DNA of 64,000 bases from Megaleporinus macrocephalus (GCA_021613375.1 CM038726.1:7410849-7474848); one strand, 5' to 3'. Numbered from the stretch's first letter, positions 23,629-36,987 are shown. Program-made: numbers and translations. The notes: a model not told the origin generated them from the letters alone.

Positions 23629-26547
23629 TCAGTCATGGAACAGGTCAAAGAAGCTGTGGTCATCAGGTGTCTCCTCTAAAGCCGCTCCATCGCAGTAGGC
23701 CGGAGGTACAAAGACTTGTGAGTCATCAACCTCCGTCTCCACATTCATGAAACTGAGAAGTGAAGGCAGGTGGCAGGTTTAAGACCAGTGTAAAACAACT
23801 ATAAAATGTTCCTTCACATTCTACAGAAACTGTAGATGCAGAGAGGTAATATTTGTTTCAAGATGTTTAAACTGACCTGAAGATGAGGTCAGTCTTCTCA
23901 CTGTGGTAGCAACAGGTAACAGTGAGACACCCGCAAGATGTAGTCCACATGGTGTAGTTGGCTGCAACCAAATCAGCATCATGAACAAATGAGTTCCTCA
24001 GTTGATTAAAACTAGCAGTTTATAAAACGTTACTAGACCCAGATTAATTCTTCCCACAGATACACTTTTGGTTGTGATGTTTTATCCAATACGATTCTGT
24101 AAAATAATACATCCTAAAGCGTATTATTCAGTTATTGCATAGAAAACATTGCAACCTAGCTCAATTATTATTAAGTTATGAGGAATGGATGCCTGGATCC
24201 AGTGACAGATCCTGGTCAATTAACAGTTTAATATGTGTCCAAAATGTCTGAATATGTTTTGGTAGAAAATTATTAAAAGATCAACAATATGTCATCTCAG
24301 CTATAACAGATAGTTATTAATGGGAGTGAGTGAAGGAAAATCTTCACTAACCATGAAGATCGGGTAGCTTTCCATTCCACGAGCGCACTCTCAGACCCTG
24401 CTCAGGCTTGGACGGGCTGCCCAGATATGTCTCACTCTCGTGATGGGCGTCGGAAGGCAGCTCCATAGGGTGTCGGCGGTACTTCAGCGTCTGTTTCTTG
24501 CAGCTCTCGTTCTTGCTGTCTATCTCATACAGTACACCCTGTAAGAGGGAAACAGGAGTAAAGCAAGAAAAAGATGGTTTACTAAATGTGTAAAGTTATT
24601 ATTACAGCGTTCACATGCGGTTGTTAAGGTTGACCTGAATTAAGGTTGACTTGATATTAAGTCTCTTGAAAGGCAATCTAGTCTGTCTAGTTTGTCTTTC
24701 TCATCTGAAGTGTTTGGAATTTATAAAAATCTATTGTTCAGTTGTTGTTTTTCACTCTTGCTGTTATCATATAAATGACAGAAACAGATGGCCATAAAAA
24801 TGCCACTTACCTGCCCATAAAACATTTTTTGATTTTTGACTATGTAAATACCTATATATATATTATATCTTACATCTATTATGCTTTTCTGTTTTTTCTC
24901 TTGGTTTTAGTACATGTAAATATTCATAAAGCCCAATTTTACAAAATAATAAAGCCCAAAGTACATGCCCCTGTCCCAAAGAAACTACTTTTCTCTGTTA
25001 CAAGTGACATCTTCTTGTGTCACAATCCTTATTGCCTGTCTAGGAACCAGCATGGCATGCTGTCACAGATGTATAGTATAGAGTGTTTCAGACAAAGGAT
25101 GAATGCAGATGTACAGTGTGAAAAAAATGTGTAGGCACAGAACACCCACAATGCATAATTGTCATAAGTGGTGGAACTACTTACTACTACAGATACTATA
25201 CAGATTTGTATACTTGTGTGTGTAATACTGTTCCCTACAAAAAGCCACTTCTGATTCATCAAAGAACCTTTCACTGGGCGATTCTCCAACAAGTCCTTAG
25301 GGACATTTAAACATGTAGGTAGTGAGTAAAAATTTGGACTGTCTGGGGGGCCCATGAGGACCATTAAGAAGCACTGTTACACACCATCCTTTTTTCTAAA
25401 TTAGATGTGTGGTGTAAAGAACCAAGTCAGAAACCTTTAGAAATATTTTTTACGTAATAGAATAGTACTAGTATGTAATGCACTGTCAGAAAACAAAGGG
25501 CACTGAATATTGTACAGTTATGTGATCTGAGCCAGCACACATGAGGTCCTGGTACAACATTTTTTTTCTATATATATTTGAAATGTTAACATGATGCTAA
25601 TTTACCTCCTCAAAATGTATGAGCACATCCATGTGCGAGGTTTTGTTGGAGTGGCTTTCATTCTCCACGAAGCGGAGCTTCTTTGCCGTGGAATCATAGT
25701 TAAATTCCCCCTCAGCAATGTCGTGACCGCCGGTGGAAGTCTGTGTATTTGTAAGAGAGACTTGGGTTAAGTTGCGTTCACTCACTTAGCTCGAGATCAT
25801 ACCTAGGTAAATTTTTATTTCCTATATTGAAGGGTGTAGAGTTGTCATTGATCAGTCTACCTACCACACTCAGTGTGCCGCTGGTCATAGATGGTGACTC
25901 TGAAAAAGAAATGTGGAAATAAACTCTGTTAGAACCATTACAAGACCTGGCAAAATCACCACCAAGTAATAAAGCCATTCTATCATTACCACCTTGTGCT
26001 TATGTCAAACTGTAGAACTGTAGACATAACCCCTTAAACTGCAGACTTTATGTTCAGTTGTTAATCTTGTCTTATAAGACTTATTTTTTAGTAAAGACTA
26101 TAGAACTATGAATTTAATAAAAGCATGCACTTTAAAACAGACCCACATTTTGACCCTTAGAGTTTATGGAGTGGTTTAAACTCTAGAATCCAGCTGGTGA
26201 ATGTTGGAATCTACTGAACTTGGGTCAAAATTACATTTTATTAAATTAAATTTAATTAAAGCAAAACATTAAATGAGAGAATGTCATAAAATTGCTTTAA
26301 ATTGTTTTTCCTAATTTAACAAATACATACACCAAGCTGAGATGTCTACTAAAAAGTGCAATTCAACAGTTAAGCAGCAATAAAACGCAATAAAAAATGT
26401 TTGTTAAAGCACATATTTCCAATAGGTCAGTCAACTGACTGAAAGAAAACGGTGGTACTTACGACAAGGCTGACGACTGGTGGAGGCCCAGGCAGCCGCA
26501 CAAAGGCACCAGAAGACCACGCAGAACAGCTCAATCGTGCGCATCAT
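23629..26547 (-). CDS. Ependymin-family secreted glycoprotein, six exons, complete
   Basis: Ependymins are secreted, calcium-binding extracellular glycoproteins first known from fish brain fluid. Coding exons (minus): 26547-26463, 25899-25865, 25740-25606, 24538-24352, 23961-23877, 23752-23629. All junctions are GT-AG and in phase, giving 651 nt or 216 residues, the normal ependymin size. A signal peptide (LFCVVFWCLCAAAWA core) leads to RQPC, the first conserved Cys motif. Family blocks follow: GEFNYDSTAKKLRF, HMDVLIHFEEGVLYEID, ESCKK, MELPSDA, GSPSKPEQGLRV and near the end VFVPPAYCDGA. Sequons NES, NKT, NES and NYT suggest N-glycosylation. The fifth exon has an unusual Cys cluster (TSCGCLTVTCC). 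Exon 2 is only 35 nt. Two ATGs are adjacent (26547 and 26544) and I took the first. It resembles fish ependymin/ependymin-like more than EPDR1, but the exact paralog (epd or epdl) is unresolved. Confidence 0.93.
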
Positions 26548-26606
26548 TGCTCTTCGTCGGATTGCCCCTCAGGTCCAGACACGGCCAACTGCTTTGCAGA
26601 TAGCCC

Positions 26607-26614
26607 TTTTTATA
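26607..26614 (-). promoter_or_regulatory. TATA box of the ependymin gene
   Basis: TATAAAAA on the minus strand, about 60 bp upstream of the start codon. Transcription would then begin near 26580 and leave a leader of about 30 nt. This fits a highly expressed tissue-specific secreted-protein gene. Confidence 0.65.
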
Positions 26615-26619
26615 CAGAA

Positions 26620-29600
26620 GGTCTATCATCAACCTCCTGCCCCTCCATCCACCCCCTTCAACCCTTCATTCCAGCAAAGGCAATCAAACATCCTCTTATT
26701 AAAATAAACATAAGCTCGTGTGGCCTTGCACCACTGCACTAGGGTTTCTGGCGATTGGGAAATTAGCGACGCTGTCCCAGCAGGACGTCAGTTCACGTAA
26801 GGCGACATTCGCCGCAGGGCCATGCTGAGCAAAACACTCAATGAACGAAAGAAGCCCTCAATTATCCAGGTGTAAAAACAAAAGTCGGGTTAGTACTGGA
26901 GAGAGTTCGCCTTTTTCTAGAAACTTCTTTTTGATAAGCATGCTCAGCAGTCCAGACTTTTACCCTTTCACCACCACCACAAATTACTTGTGCACCGTTC
27001 CAGAATTCTCCTTCATTTGTACAGTGTAACTGTTTTTTATTAAAGAACTGTACAATGGTCTTGCCATGTTTGTATATAGTGACTGTTGCAAGACTAGAAG
27101 AGCTTTACAGAACATATAAAGCTCATATCAAAACCTGATAATATCTTTAAACACAAATATCAGTATTTGTTCAAATAACTACATTTTATGTGGGTTATAA
27201 GATTAACATAGGTAGCTAGCGAAGATAAACCAATCAGACCCAGTGACTGCTTAGCCTATCAATCAGAAGTCTATGAAAACCCTAATTAAACAACAGAAAA
27301 CCCACACTTAATATATTCTAAGAATATTCCTCATTCCACCACTATCTACATGGGATAAAAAAATAAAAGAATCTGTAAAATATGCTACATTTAGGGTGTT
27401 TTATTTCATCCAATTTCACTGGACAAGCATAGACCAGACCATCAACTATTTTGAGGTTCATGGATCTAGGACCATTAGTATTATGCTAGCCCCCACTTCA
27501 TCGTACCACCACGGAGGATGCTGCTTGACTAGAGCCCCGACCCTCAGGCAACCACACTGCCGGTGCCTGCTTGAAACATCACTGGAGGTACATCGATCCA
27601 CACCGAAACATTGCTCCAATGAACAGGAACATTCTTTTTTACCACTGTCTGGCAAAGGGTTCTGAGATCTTTTACTCTTGAATCTCAGTGTCAAGATTCC
27701 AGCTCTGAACATCTACGTGGCATCTTGGCCAACGAGCTTCTTGCCTTTTTGCCTTGTGTGTTTTTTTATTTTATTAAATAAGTTGAAATGTTTATCACAA
27801 GTCTCAAAGGTTTGCATTTATGTTTGTCTGCTTGTCAATAACATGCATTAAGTCCCTCCCGGAAAGAAGGACATCCTGCTTCTTTTTTAAACACAGTTTT
27901 AAATGCTACATGTTTTAAGTTTAAATATTCTGAACCTTATACTGTATGTGCCCTGACTGTATTACACAGTGTGGTGTCACAGTCTGTGGTTTTTGCTGTG
28001 TCATTTTAGTGGTGTGATTTTGTGTGTGTTGTGTCTTAACAGAACCCATTAAGTCTGGATGCAGGTGATGGAGGAGATTGTTTTGTTACGCCGCTTGGGG
28101 TCGGACTTTGTTTTCTCCACCGACAGAGACTTTGGACCAGCTGGGGACAGTGTGAAGAAAGAGCTGACAGCAAATGTGGGATTTAAAAAATATCAAAGAA
28201 CATTCTAGAACAGGAGGCATGGTGTCTATGCACAGATGGTTTTTGTTAAGCTCTAAGAAAACTGAACCAGTGTCCAGTTTAAGGCTGTGTAGATGTCATA
28301 TACTGCTGCATGTGAACTCGATGAACTCAGGCTAGTTCACTTCAGTTCAAGTGACCAAAAGTGACCAAATATGTATCATATTAATACTTGTGCATCCATT
28401 TTTAGAGTTAACTACTTTATCATCTGAATTAACACACCTGAGTTAACTACTTTGTGTATATCCATTTTATAGTTAACTACTTTAACATGAGGTCTAAGAG
28501 GTATTGTAATATTTACCAAATTTACCATTCTGTACTGCTGTACTACAGTACTAATATGCCCTTTGTTCCACTTAATAACCCACTGGAAAATATTAAACTG
28601 TATTAAACTGTAAAGAAAATTTAAACTCAGTCTAGTACATTTCTAATGTGGGCTGTTGCATACAAAAATATAGTTATAGGACACTGCTAAATACTTTCCT
28701 ATTTTTCATAAAGAGGAAAGTCCTACTGTTAGATGTTGAGAGTCATTTCGGTATATTTTAGTTACAAAGTATTTATTAGTTTAACCTAAAGTTAATTAAC
28801 AAGACTGGATAATGTTTATTATTATGGCTCTTCATTTTTACCAGTTCTCTTGGAAAGATTGTAGCTTGTTAACAATTATCCTCATAAAAGTTAAAAGATT
28901 TTTGTCTTTACATACATTGCAAAATGAAAACAAATTACCATCATACCATCATACCATCATTACCATAGCTTCTACCCTAGCTGGAAGTATCAAAGTAATA
29001 CAATTTCCAGGCATGCTGTATTGTGCTATAGCATCTACTATAGCATACTGTGCTGTTCTTGTGAGACTGTTTAAATTGTTTTCCATCTGTTATGCTGCTA
29101 CATCAGAACATTAAAATACTTAATAAAACTATACAACAAAGATTTGCTAAATAAAAATTGGTTAATCACTACACACACATCCCAATACAAAACATGTCTG
29201 ATTCTATCTGTTACTCCAAAACTAGTCTCTTCATGTGCTCTTAGATACTAAATGGATGTGACTGTAAAATCAGTTTCTGAAAATTGGCTGGCTAACCCAT
29301 GTAACAGATGTTATTTAGTTGATGTTATTTTCACACAAAATCTTCATTTTCTATGTGTGGAATTTTTCTAAGTTGATCTAAAAAGAAAATGTGTTAAATA
29401 TTTTTTTTTCTATTTTTATAATTTTTATTTTGCTGTATTTTATTCCCCTCCGTTTCCCCTTTGGCTACCGCGTTATCTGTTGCATCAGCTAGTCTCTCCT
29501 GATTTTGGAGGAGAGGGTTGGTAAACTTTGGTTTGAGTATTAAAAAACATGTTATATAGCGTTAAAAGTTACAAGTAGTAAAATATGGAGCTAAATGCCT

Positions 29601-31477
29601 TCTAGTTTTATAATCTGGGTGTTTTAAAGATGGATGCTGTGTATTTTTTGTGGAATTTTCCTGTATAAATGTGAGAATTGTTAGCAAAGCTATAGCTGCC
29701 GGTGCTATGTGCAATGCTAATTCCTTCCCCGCCTTTTCTGTGATTTTTGGGTTACACAGTGGCAAATGGAGGCAGACGCGAGGATGGATGCTATTTATCA
29801 TGGCTTTCTGTTTTATACATCCAAGACAATAAACAAGTTCTGAATTGGTACCAGCATCACGACAGGGTGACGGTGGTATCTTTCTTACAGTTAGCTGTCT
29901 TACAATCTTAGCTTTTACAATAAAAGAGTATTGCAAGTACCACCTTCACAGACCACTGACGACAAAGACAAATTAGTTTTGCTTTGGAAATGTGTAGAAA
30001 ACAACACAATCTATCTATTTGACCTGAGCTTGGTCTTTAAACACTGGCATGCCAATAAGGACCTAGAGAAAGGCACATTATACATTACATTTAATACATT
30101 TTGGCTCTGCATGGCCATAATGACACCATGTTCAAAAACAACAGTGCAGATGTGGATTTAGTAGAACCCAAAGCAGTTTAAATTGTATACATAATTGGTG
30201 GCACCTAGTGAGGAGAATAAGTACTGTTATAAGTAGACCATGTCTTCTTCTGAGTTATAATTAATGCAAAAAGCATTAACAATTCTTTCAAGTCCATGGA
30301 CTTTCCAACTGCTTTGTCCACAAATATTGTTGTAAATCTCATTGCAACTTCAAGAACCTGTGGTGGCCAATTCTTGTCAAGATTACAGAACATTTTAGTA
30401 GGTGTCCTTTTACCATTCCAATAATAAATTAGTCATGGCTCTTGGATTGTCACCCTGTATTAACTTCCTCATCTGACTTAGGCATTTGCTTCTCCTAGAA
30501 GTGCTTTATGGTTTTGCTTAGAAAGCTCAAAGTGGTCACCATTGCAACACAGGCCATGAGGAATCATGTGAAACTGACATCTTGGTTTTAGCAATATTAA
30601 GCTCCAGTAATTTTTGTAATATCATTCGAGCCCTTTGGTAAACAAAATGGTGTTGAGACATCATTTGTGCATACTGTTACTGCGTTACCACCTCTATCTA
30701 CTATTTTGACAGATTATCAACAGGCATCAAGGATCTACAAAGCTGGGTGAACTTATATGGAAGCGGCCTTGTCTGTGGTCACCCCCTACTTCCTTGGTGC
30801 CCAGGACTCAACATGGAGGTGCAGTATCAACTCAGCTTAACTGGAAGTGAAAGACACCAAAATCTTTTAAAATAACATGCACGTGATTTTTTTTTTCCAT
30901 TTTTCCATCGTAGAAAGTAGTTGTTAAGTTATAAAAGGTATTTGTATATTAGTACAAACTGCTGACAAATCTTCATTACAGTTATTTTTATCAGTGACTG
31001 GCAATATCAAAGGTCAACCAATATAAAAGTGAATCAAACATAAACAAACCAGCCACTGTATAAATAATTAAAGTTGTTAGGAATACAAGCTTATCAATAT
31101 CAGCAAGGTTCTTTAAATCAAATCGTGGGGTAATGTACCACTCAAGTTTTCAACTTGCTGAACCCAATTTGACTCCACATTGAAACTGAATAGGGCAAAA
31201 CACTGCGTCTCCCAAACTGGACTTGAAGAACTCTGACCAGTGTGCCCCCTTGTGGCCATTTTGCTGCACTGTGGTCTTTGGTTTTGGTGACATTGGTGCG
31301 TATGCAGTTTATCTGTACAGAGTGTAAACAGAAAACAAATCATGTAAATAAGCAGCCACAAGTTTATTCACATAACCAACATCCAGTACAAGTCCACAGA
31401 AAATTACCAGTCAATTGGCTATTAAGTATGTTATTTGTTTTGCAGTATCAGAAAACATATATTTTACAGAAACCTTA

Positions 31478-31479
<2 letters not shown>
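26620..31479. other. Gene-poor stretch
   Basis: No recognisable gene apart from the weak exon candidate at 28049-28140. A minus-strand frame of 124 codons at 29562-29936 is open but unlike any family I know, and the surrounding text resembles old retroposon sequence. 28380-28500 repeats the phrase agttaactacttt three times. Confidence 0.4.
28049..28140 (-). other. Weak candidate terminal exon, unidentified
   Basis: On the minus strand a good acceptor (ttcacactgtccccag) at 28141 is followed by 29 codons with protein-like composition (GPKSLSVEKTKSDPKRRNKT, ending SSITCIQT) and TAA at 28049. AATAAA follows at 27770-27765. I found no upstream partner exon and recognise no family. On the plus strand a 44-codon frame (ATG near 28059) overlaps it. 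It could be a transposon relic or the 3' end of a gene whose other exons I missed. Confidence 0.15.

Positions 31480-31561
<82 letters not shown>
31480..31561. repeat. (TA)n microsatellite
   Basis: About 80 bp of uninterrupted TA. Confidence 0.97.
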
Positions 31562-31563
<2 letters not shown>

Positions 31564-31694
31564 TATTGTTCAGTGCTTAGTGTGTCTACGCTTTTCCTTT
31601 ATCACTTACCAGCGGACTAACATTTAATTTCTCAAAGAATTGTTGTTTTCTTTTTCCTCACCTTGGTGCATTGTCTGCATCTTCTAAAAACAAA

Positions 31695-32418
31695 ACAAAG
31701 TTGGGATGCAGTGCAACGTGTTAATAAACCAAAATGCAATGATGTGCAAAAAATCTATATTTAATTAACAATAGTACAAAAACTGTTAACTGTACAAAGA
31801 ATGTTTATTGTTTTCTTTTTAAATATTTGTACATTTTGAGTTTGTGCTATGTTGGAACAGGGGTAATAAAACACTGGTAAAGTTGTGCAATGCTAAAATG
31901 TGGAATATCCCATGAATTGAGTTGGTGTAAAAAGGGATTCTCAGAGAAAGTAAAGATGGGGAGGAAGCACAACTCTGCACCAACAAATACTGCAACAATT
32001 CAACAGCTTCCATCATCTACAATACATATTACTATTGAAAGATTCAGAGAATCTGGAAAAATCTCTGTACCCGAGGAACAAGACCCAAAATGGACGTCAG
32101 GCACAGGAACACTTTCCAACACGGTTGCTGCTCCACAGATGTTAAAACCATGCAAAGAAGAACCACATATACAAACAGGGTCCAGACATGCCATCACATT
32201 CTCTGGGCCAAAGCTCATATAAGACAAACTGGGGCAAAGTGGAAAAGTGTCCTGTGGTCCAACAAAGTATATATGTATTTTTAGAAATCCATGACCTCCA
32301 GGCTGAAATATTGGGGAAAAAATAGGAATGGGAAATTTTGTCCAAATTATGCAAATTCCTCTGTTTGCAGTTTGGATGGTTTTAATTTATATTTTGCCTA
32401 GCATCCCAATATTTTTGT
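31695..32418. mobile_element. Non-autonomous DNA transposon with GTTGGGATGC ends
   Basis: The left end is caaagttgggatgcagtg, and the right end gcatcccaatatttttg is its inverted partner (caaaaatattgggatgc). The interior has the common fish phrase aatgcaatgatgtgcaaa and a 110-codon fragment with no catalytic motif. A well-known teleost dispersed family. I infer Tc1/mariner-like but the class is not certain. Confidence 0.6.
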
Positions 32419-32424
32419 AAATGG

Positions 32425-33545
32425 TGTTGATGTTGAGGTCTGGACTTTGTAATGGTCATTCAGAAAACACCAGAGGCTTGTTTGTTTAATGTATCTCCTT
32501 TTTTTCAGGAAGGAGAGCAGCTTCTTGAACAGCTACCAGAGGTATCAAGTAATAAAGTAAAAATACTTTGTTACCTTACTTAAGTAGAGATTTTGTTCAT
32601 TTATACTTTACTGGAGTAATTATTTTTCAGCCAACTTTTTACTTCTACTCCTTACATTTTCACACCATTATCTGTACTTTCTACTCCTTACATTTACACT
32701 CCATTATCTGTACTTTCTACTCCTTACATTTTAAAAATAGCCTTGTTACTCCTATTTTAGACCCTTCAACCAAACAGATACACATTGAGACATCAAACTA
32801 CGCTGCTACGATTTGTCACTTCAAAATACGAGAAAAGTCTTTGATGGCTTTGAGTTGTTTTTATTCTTGTACATTTACATTCCAGTAAAGGTTATTGATA
32901 ACATGCTTTTGAAGTTTGACACCATTACAATACTTATAGGTAACCAGTCATCATATCTTCCACTCCATGAAACACATGTTAATACTCAGTAGTACACAGA
33001 TATGCTTCTTTAATATATTTGCATTGTACTAAACTACATTCATGTTCAATGGGCGTATATGCGGCCAAAACAGGAATTTATCAACATTAACATTTTAATA
33101 TAACATTATAGTCATTATGGCTTTTAGAAGAATGGGGTTTTTGGGGAGGTGGACTAGTGCACTATAGACTCCTGTGCTGCGTCCTAAGCTTTTGTCCTTA
33201 ATGGCATTTTTTCCCTTTACATTACTTTTACTTTTATACTTAAAGTAGTTTTGAAAACAGTACTTTTACACTTTTACTGGAGTAAAAAGCTTGAGTTGAT
33301 AAATCAACTTTTACATAAGTATTTTTAAACCCTAGTATCGATACTTCTACCTGATTAATAATTGTGAATACTTTCGACACCTTTGACAGCTACACATCCT
33401 TTCAGACCCATAGTGTTGAGGTGTCTTCTCACAGTGAAAGGATGGACAGAAAAACCTGTGGATGTTCTGAGATGTGAAGCAGCAGTGAAGCTAGATGTTC
33501 ACATATGAAGATGAAGCTCTGGTTACTGTTTATGAGATAGGGTTT
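32425..33545 (-). pseudogene. Tc1-like transposase fragment, split by an hAT insertion
   Basis: The sequence 32425-32536 plus 33386-33545 aligns by eye, in the same order, with 36115-36425, where it is continuous. Read on the minus strand it gives TVRRHLNTMGLKGC, the helix-turn-helix of Tc1-like transposases. The intervening 849 bp are a separate element (32537-33385). Confidence 0.65.
32537..33385. mobile_element. hAT-like non-autonomous element with 8-bp target duplication
   Basis: Ends are CAGAGGTATC (left) and the reverse complement CAAAGGTGTC (right), of the CARRGG type seen in hAT elements. ACAGCTAC occurs directly before (32529-32536) and after (33386-33393), an 8-bp target duplication typical of hAT. 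Subterminal regions are rich in AAGTA, ACTTTACTGGAG and TTACTCC words. No transposase is encoded. Confidence 0.85.
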
Positions 33546-33559
33546 TTTTGGTGGTTTAC

Positions 33560-34330
33560 CCAGCCTTATATATATATATATATATGTATATGAGAGATGG
33601 AAGGATTGTTCGACTATGTATTGTAATGTAATCAAAATATGTGATCAGTAATCCGCCGATATTTTTCCAGTTTAGCCGATCCCGAGAGCCGATCGATGGC
33701 CTAATTTCTGTATTTCTAGCTAGCATTTTATTCAGGAAGAGGAGAGCCCCCTCCGGCCAGCTCACTGCAATTCCTATCTGAACCACTAGGTGGAAATACA
33801 CACCCTTTTGTTTTCGACAGACTGACTAAAGCAGCGGCATAGCGATAAAAGCATGCGCTGATAGAAAGCACTGGCAGTGTTTTACCGTTTGTGACTCATC
33901 CAGGGCATTTTTAAAATGTGTAACATCTGCGTGGCCAGAGAGTAATATAGCTTTCTGACAAAAGTTAATATAAACGTTAGCTAACCCAAAACCTCCTAGT
34001 CTGTTACCATAACAACACATTATACTAAATATAATTATACGTTGCTATTCATTGCTCTCATCACTGAGCTACCCGACGCACCAGCGAGGCGAGAGCTCGG
34101 GTCAGTGAAGCTGCTGACTGCAGGATATTTCTGAACAAAGACACAGACCACCTAACAACCAGAGCCTGTTGCTAACAACAAAAACAGCGGGTGAATTGTG
34201 AAGGCCGCACCAACGCCCTTTTAAAATAAAAGTATTTTGAACATTTTCTGCTTTTCCTGTGGTGGGACAAATCTACCTGTTTCTGACATTGGGTGGGACA
34301 CGTCCCCCACCCCCCCCCCCCCCCAGTACC
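33560..34330. repeat. Mixed dispersed repeats
   Basis: Contains a short (TA)n (33567-33586), a gccgatcccgagagccgatc palindromic repeat familiar from fish genomes, cccctccggccagctcactg, and a poly-C tract (about 34309-34324) after gggacacgtcccccac. No coding signal. Confidence 0.5.
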
Positions 34331-34948
34331 TTTATATATATATTTGTGCTGTCTACAAGAATAATAGATCTCATATAATTACTTGCTGTGTGCATTTGAA
34401 ACACATCTTCATATGGAAGAACCTTAAAAGCTACATTGCATTAACAACACCAGGACACCCGGTAATGCTTTACTGTGAGATGATGTTCATAAGGCTAGGT
34501 AAGCTTATTGTGACATAACCAGTTATAAATGTTTACAAATGCTTATTTGATTGTATGTCATTCGCAATTAAGGTTCAATTTGATAGTTTTGATAGTTTTA
34601 ATTGAAGCTTGATTGTGAAAGATGATGTCTATTGCAATTAGCATTTTAACACATTTACGTCAGTTGTCATGACAAGGCTATGTAGGTGTTGTAGCCTCAT
34701 GAACAGTAAAATGTTATCCAAGTTATTGTAAATGAGTTGGTCTGGGTCTTTTTTTTATGTACGCATGAACAGTAATCTACGGTATTTGATGTTCATGTGA
34801 CGTGAGCAGGACAGAAGATTTCGGAGATTTGAGTTTCCTCGTATGAAGAGCATTTAAAGGAAAAGCGGAAAAGAAATCGTGAGAAGAGAAGGGGCGTGCC
34901 AGGGGACAGCAGCTATACAATGGAAAACTGTTTACTTTGCATACTGTC

Positions 34949-35051
<103 letters not shown>

Positions 35052-35059
35052 GCATCACT

Positions 35060-36110
35060 TATGTTTCATGGAACTCGTGGCAAAAGAGGAAGAGAGAATG
35101 GACTGAGGGGGACGTTTGTAATCTAGACATGTAAGTATTTACATACAATGGTGCTCATACATTTACATACCCTGGTTCCAATTATTAGGACACTTATTAG
35201 GAAATAAAGCTACTCATGCAAAACAACAACAGACTAATAAACAGCAATTTAATTATTATGTAACAGTTTGTTAGTGATCAATAATAGTTGTAACAATTAA
35301 CAAAATGCTTAATTATGCATTAATACACTTTTTAATGACTGATTATTTTCTGTGTGGCATATGAATAATCAATAACAGCATATGGATAATCAGTTATAAT
35401 TTTAAAATTTTGTAAATCGAACTGTTTAGTATTGTTAGATAAGGACACATGATACTCTCAACTCTCTACTGTATCATTTTACATTAACAGATTTATTTCA
35501 AAATAAGAGTTTTCAAAATGTGTGTTTTTGATTTAAACTTGAACACAATTACTCATAATATAGCATTTATATTTGTGTCTGTTTGTGTCTGTGTGTGTAT
35601 GTGTGTGTGTAGTTCAAAAACATGAACTGTGTAAAAAAAAAAAAACCTTAGTTGTTGTCTTGCTATTTTATGGTGCACAATTGTTCCCTTAATGCTCACT
35701 TAATCACTATTAAGTGGTTAATATGTACGCATTTATCAATAATAATCATTCATGTGACTTTGGAGTTTATTTAAAGATATATTATATTTCTTATTTTAAT
35801 TAAATATGTATAAATCTTTATTTGAAATTTGTTAATAATTAAATTGGTAGCAGTAATTAATGCACAAGTAACAATCAGATTATTATCAACTATTGTTAAC
35901 AAACTGTTTGTTGTTTTAAAGTGTTACCTGCAATTTTTTATCCTAATCATCACTGTTTTCCATATTTTTACAAAAATGTACATGTATCATAATAACCAAT
36001 AAAATGATATAACTTCCTGCCCAAGTAAGCCAATGATTTTGAGGTGGACGATATGTACTTTTTTCAAAAACCTCTTAAAAGTTCAATTTTGGAAGTTGAA
36101 TTTTGTGCTT
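35060..36110. other. AT-rich spacer, no gene
   Basis: Very AT-rich. At 35143-35180 there is ggtgctcatacatttacata, resembling the end of another Tc1-like family. Nothing coding seen. Confidence 0.45.
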
Positions 36111-36114
36111 TCCA

Positions 36115-36425
36115 TCATCCAAATAACCCAAAACACATCCAGTGATGTTGAGGTTCTAGACGCTAGGCTGGTCAGTCCATTGTTTTGAGAACACCAGCAA
36201 CTTCTTTGTTTGGTGTGTCTGTATCTCCTTTTCTCAGTGTGGAGCTTCTTAAACAGCTAAACATTCTTTCAGACCCATAGAGTTGAGGTGTCTTCTCATA
36301 GTGAAAGAATGGACAGAAACACTTGTGAATGTTCTTATATCTGAAGCAAGAGTGGAGCTTAATTTTTCCTCTCTTGTTAAAGGCTGGTTTTGCTGGTCTA
36401 CCAGGCCTTACATGTCTTACACAGT
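36115..36425 (-). pseudogene. Tc1-like transposase fragment (uninterrupted relative)
   Basis: Order and words match 32425-32536 plus 33386-33545 (gatgttgaggt, aacaccag, gagcttcttaaacagcta, ctttcagacccatag, aggtgtcttctca). The minus strand encodes VRRHLNSMGL. It serves as the empty-site control for the hAT insertion. Confidence 0.6.
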
Positions 36426-36903
36426 TTTAGAAACTCCTGTTTTGTTCACTTTTTTGCCTTTAATTTCCCTCTTTCTTATGCCAATGGATTACCTTACCTT
36501 GAATACAAAAAGCTTGTATTTTTGTTATATATTTGCTGTTTCAACTGGAAATTATGTAAATAATGAGTACAATATGACTTTTACACAGTATTGTCTACAT
36601 AATATACCATTTATCTATTTTTGCTGGACTGTCCCCTCACAAACTTGGAGACTTGTGAAGGAACATTTATATTTAAATAAATACATTTTTAATATAGTAC
36701 CAAACTGATGACATAAATGTTTTTAACGGCAACACTAAAGGAACAGCCAATAAAAGTAGATGCTAAAGCAAATGCCTTTTATTTTATCCATGTGTGAGAT
36801 GTTAGTACTCACCAGCACACTAACCTCCCACAAGAATTTTAAAATATGCTTTCAAAAAATAGTTCAGTTAAAAATAAATTAAAAAAAAGCAAAAAAAAAA
36901 AAA

Positions 36904-36904
<1 letters not shown>

Positions 36905-36984
<80 letters not shown>
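36905..36984. repeat. (TA)n microsatellite
   Basis: About 80 bp of TA, preceded by an A-rich run. Confidence 0.97.

Positions 36985-36987
<3 letters not shown>

Noticed and set aside
29562..29936. 124-codon minus-strand frame
   Set aside because: Open by length only. Surroundings look like old repeat sequence and I see no domain.
36283..36708. 141-codon plus-strand frame
   Set aside because: Begins antisense to a Tc1-like transposase fragment and continues into AT-rich sequence; hydrophobic composition is due to T-richness.
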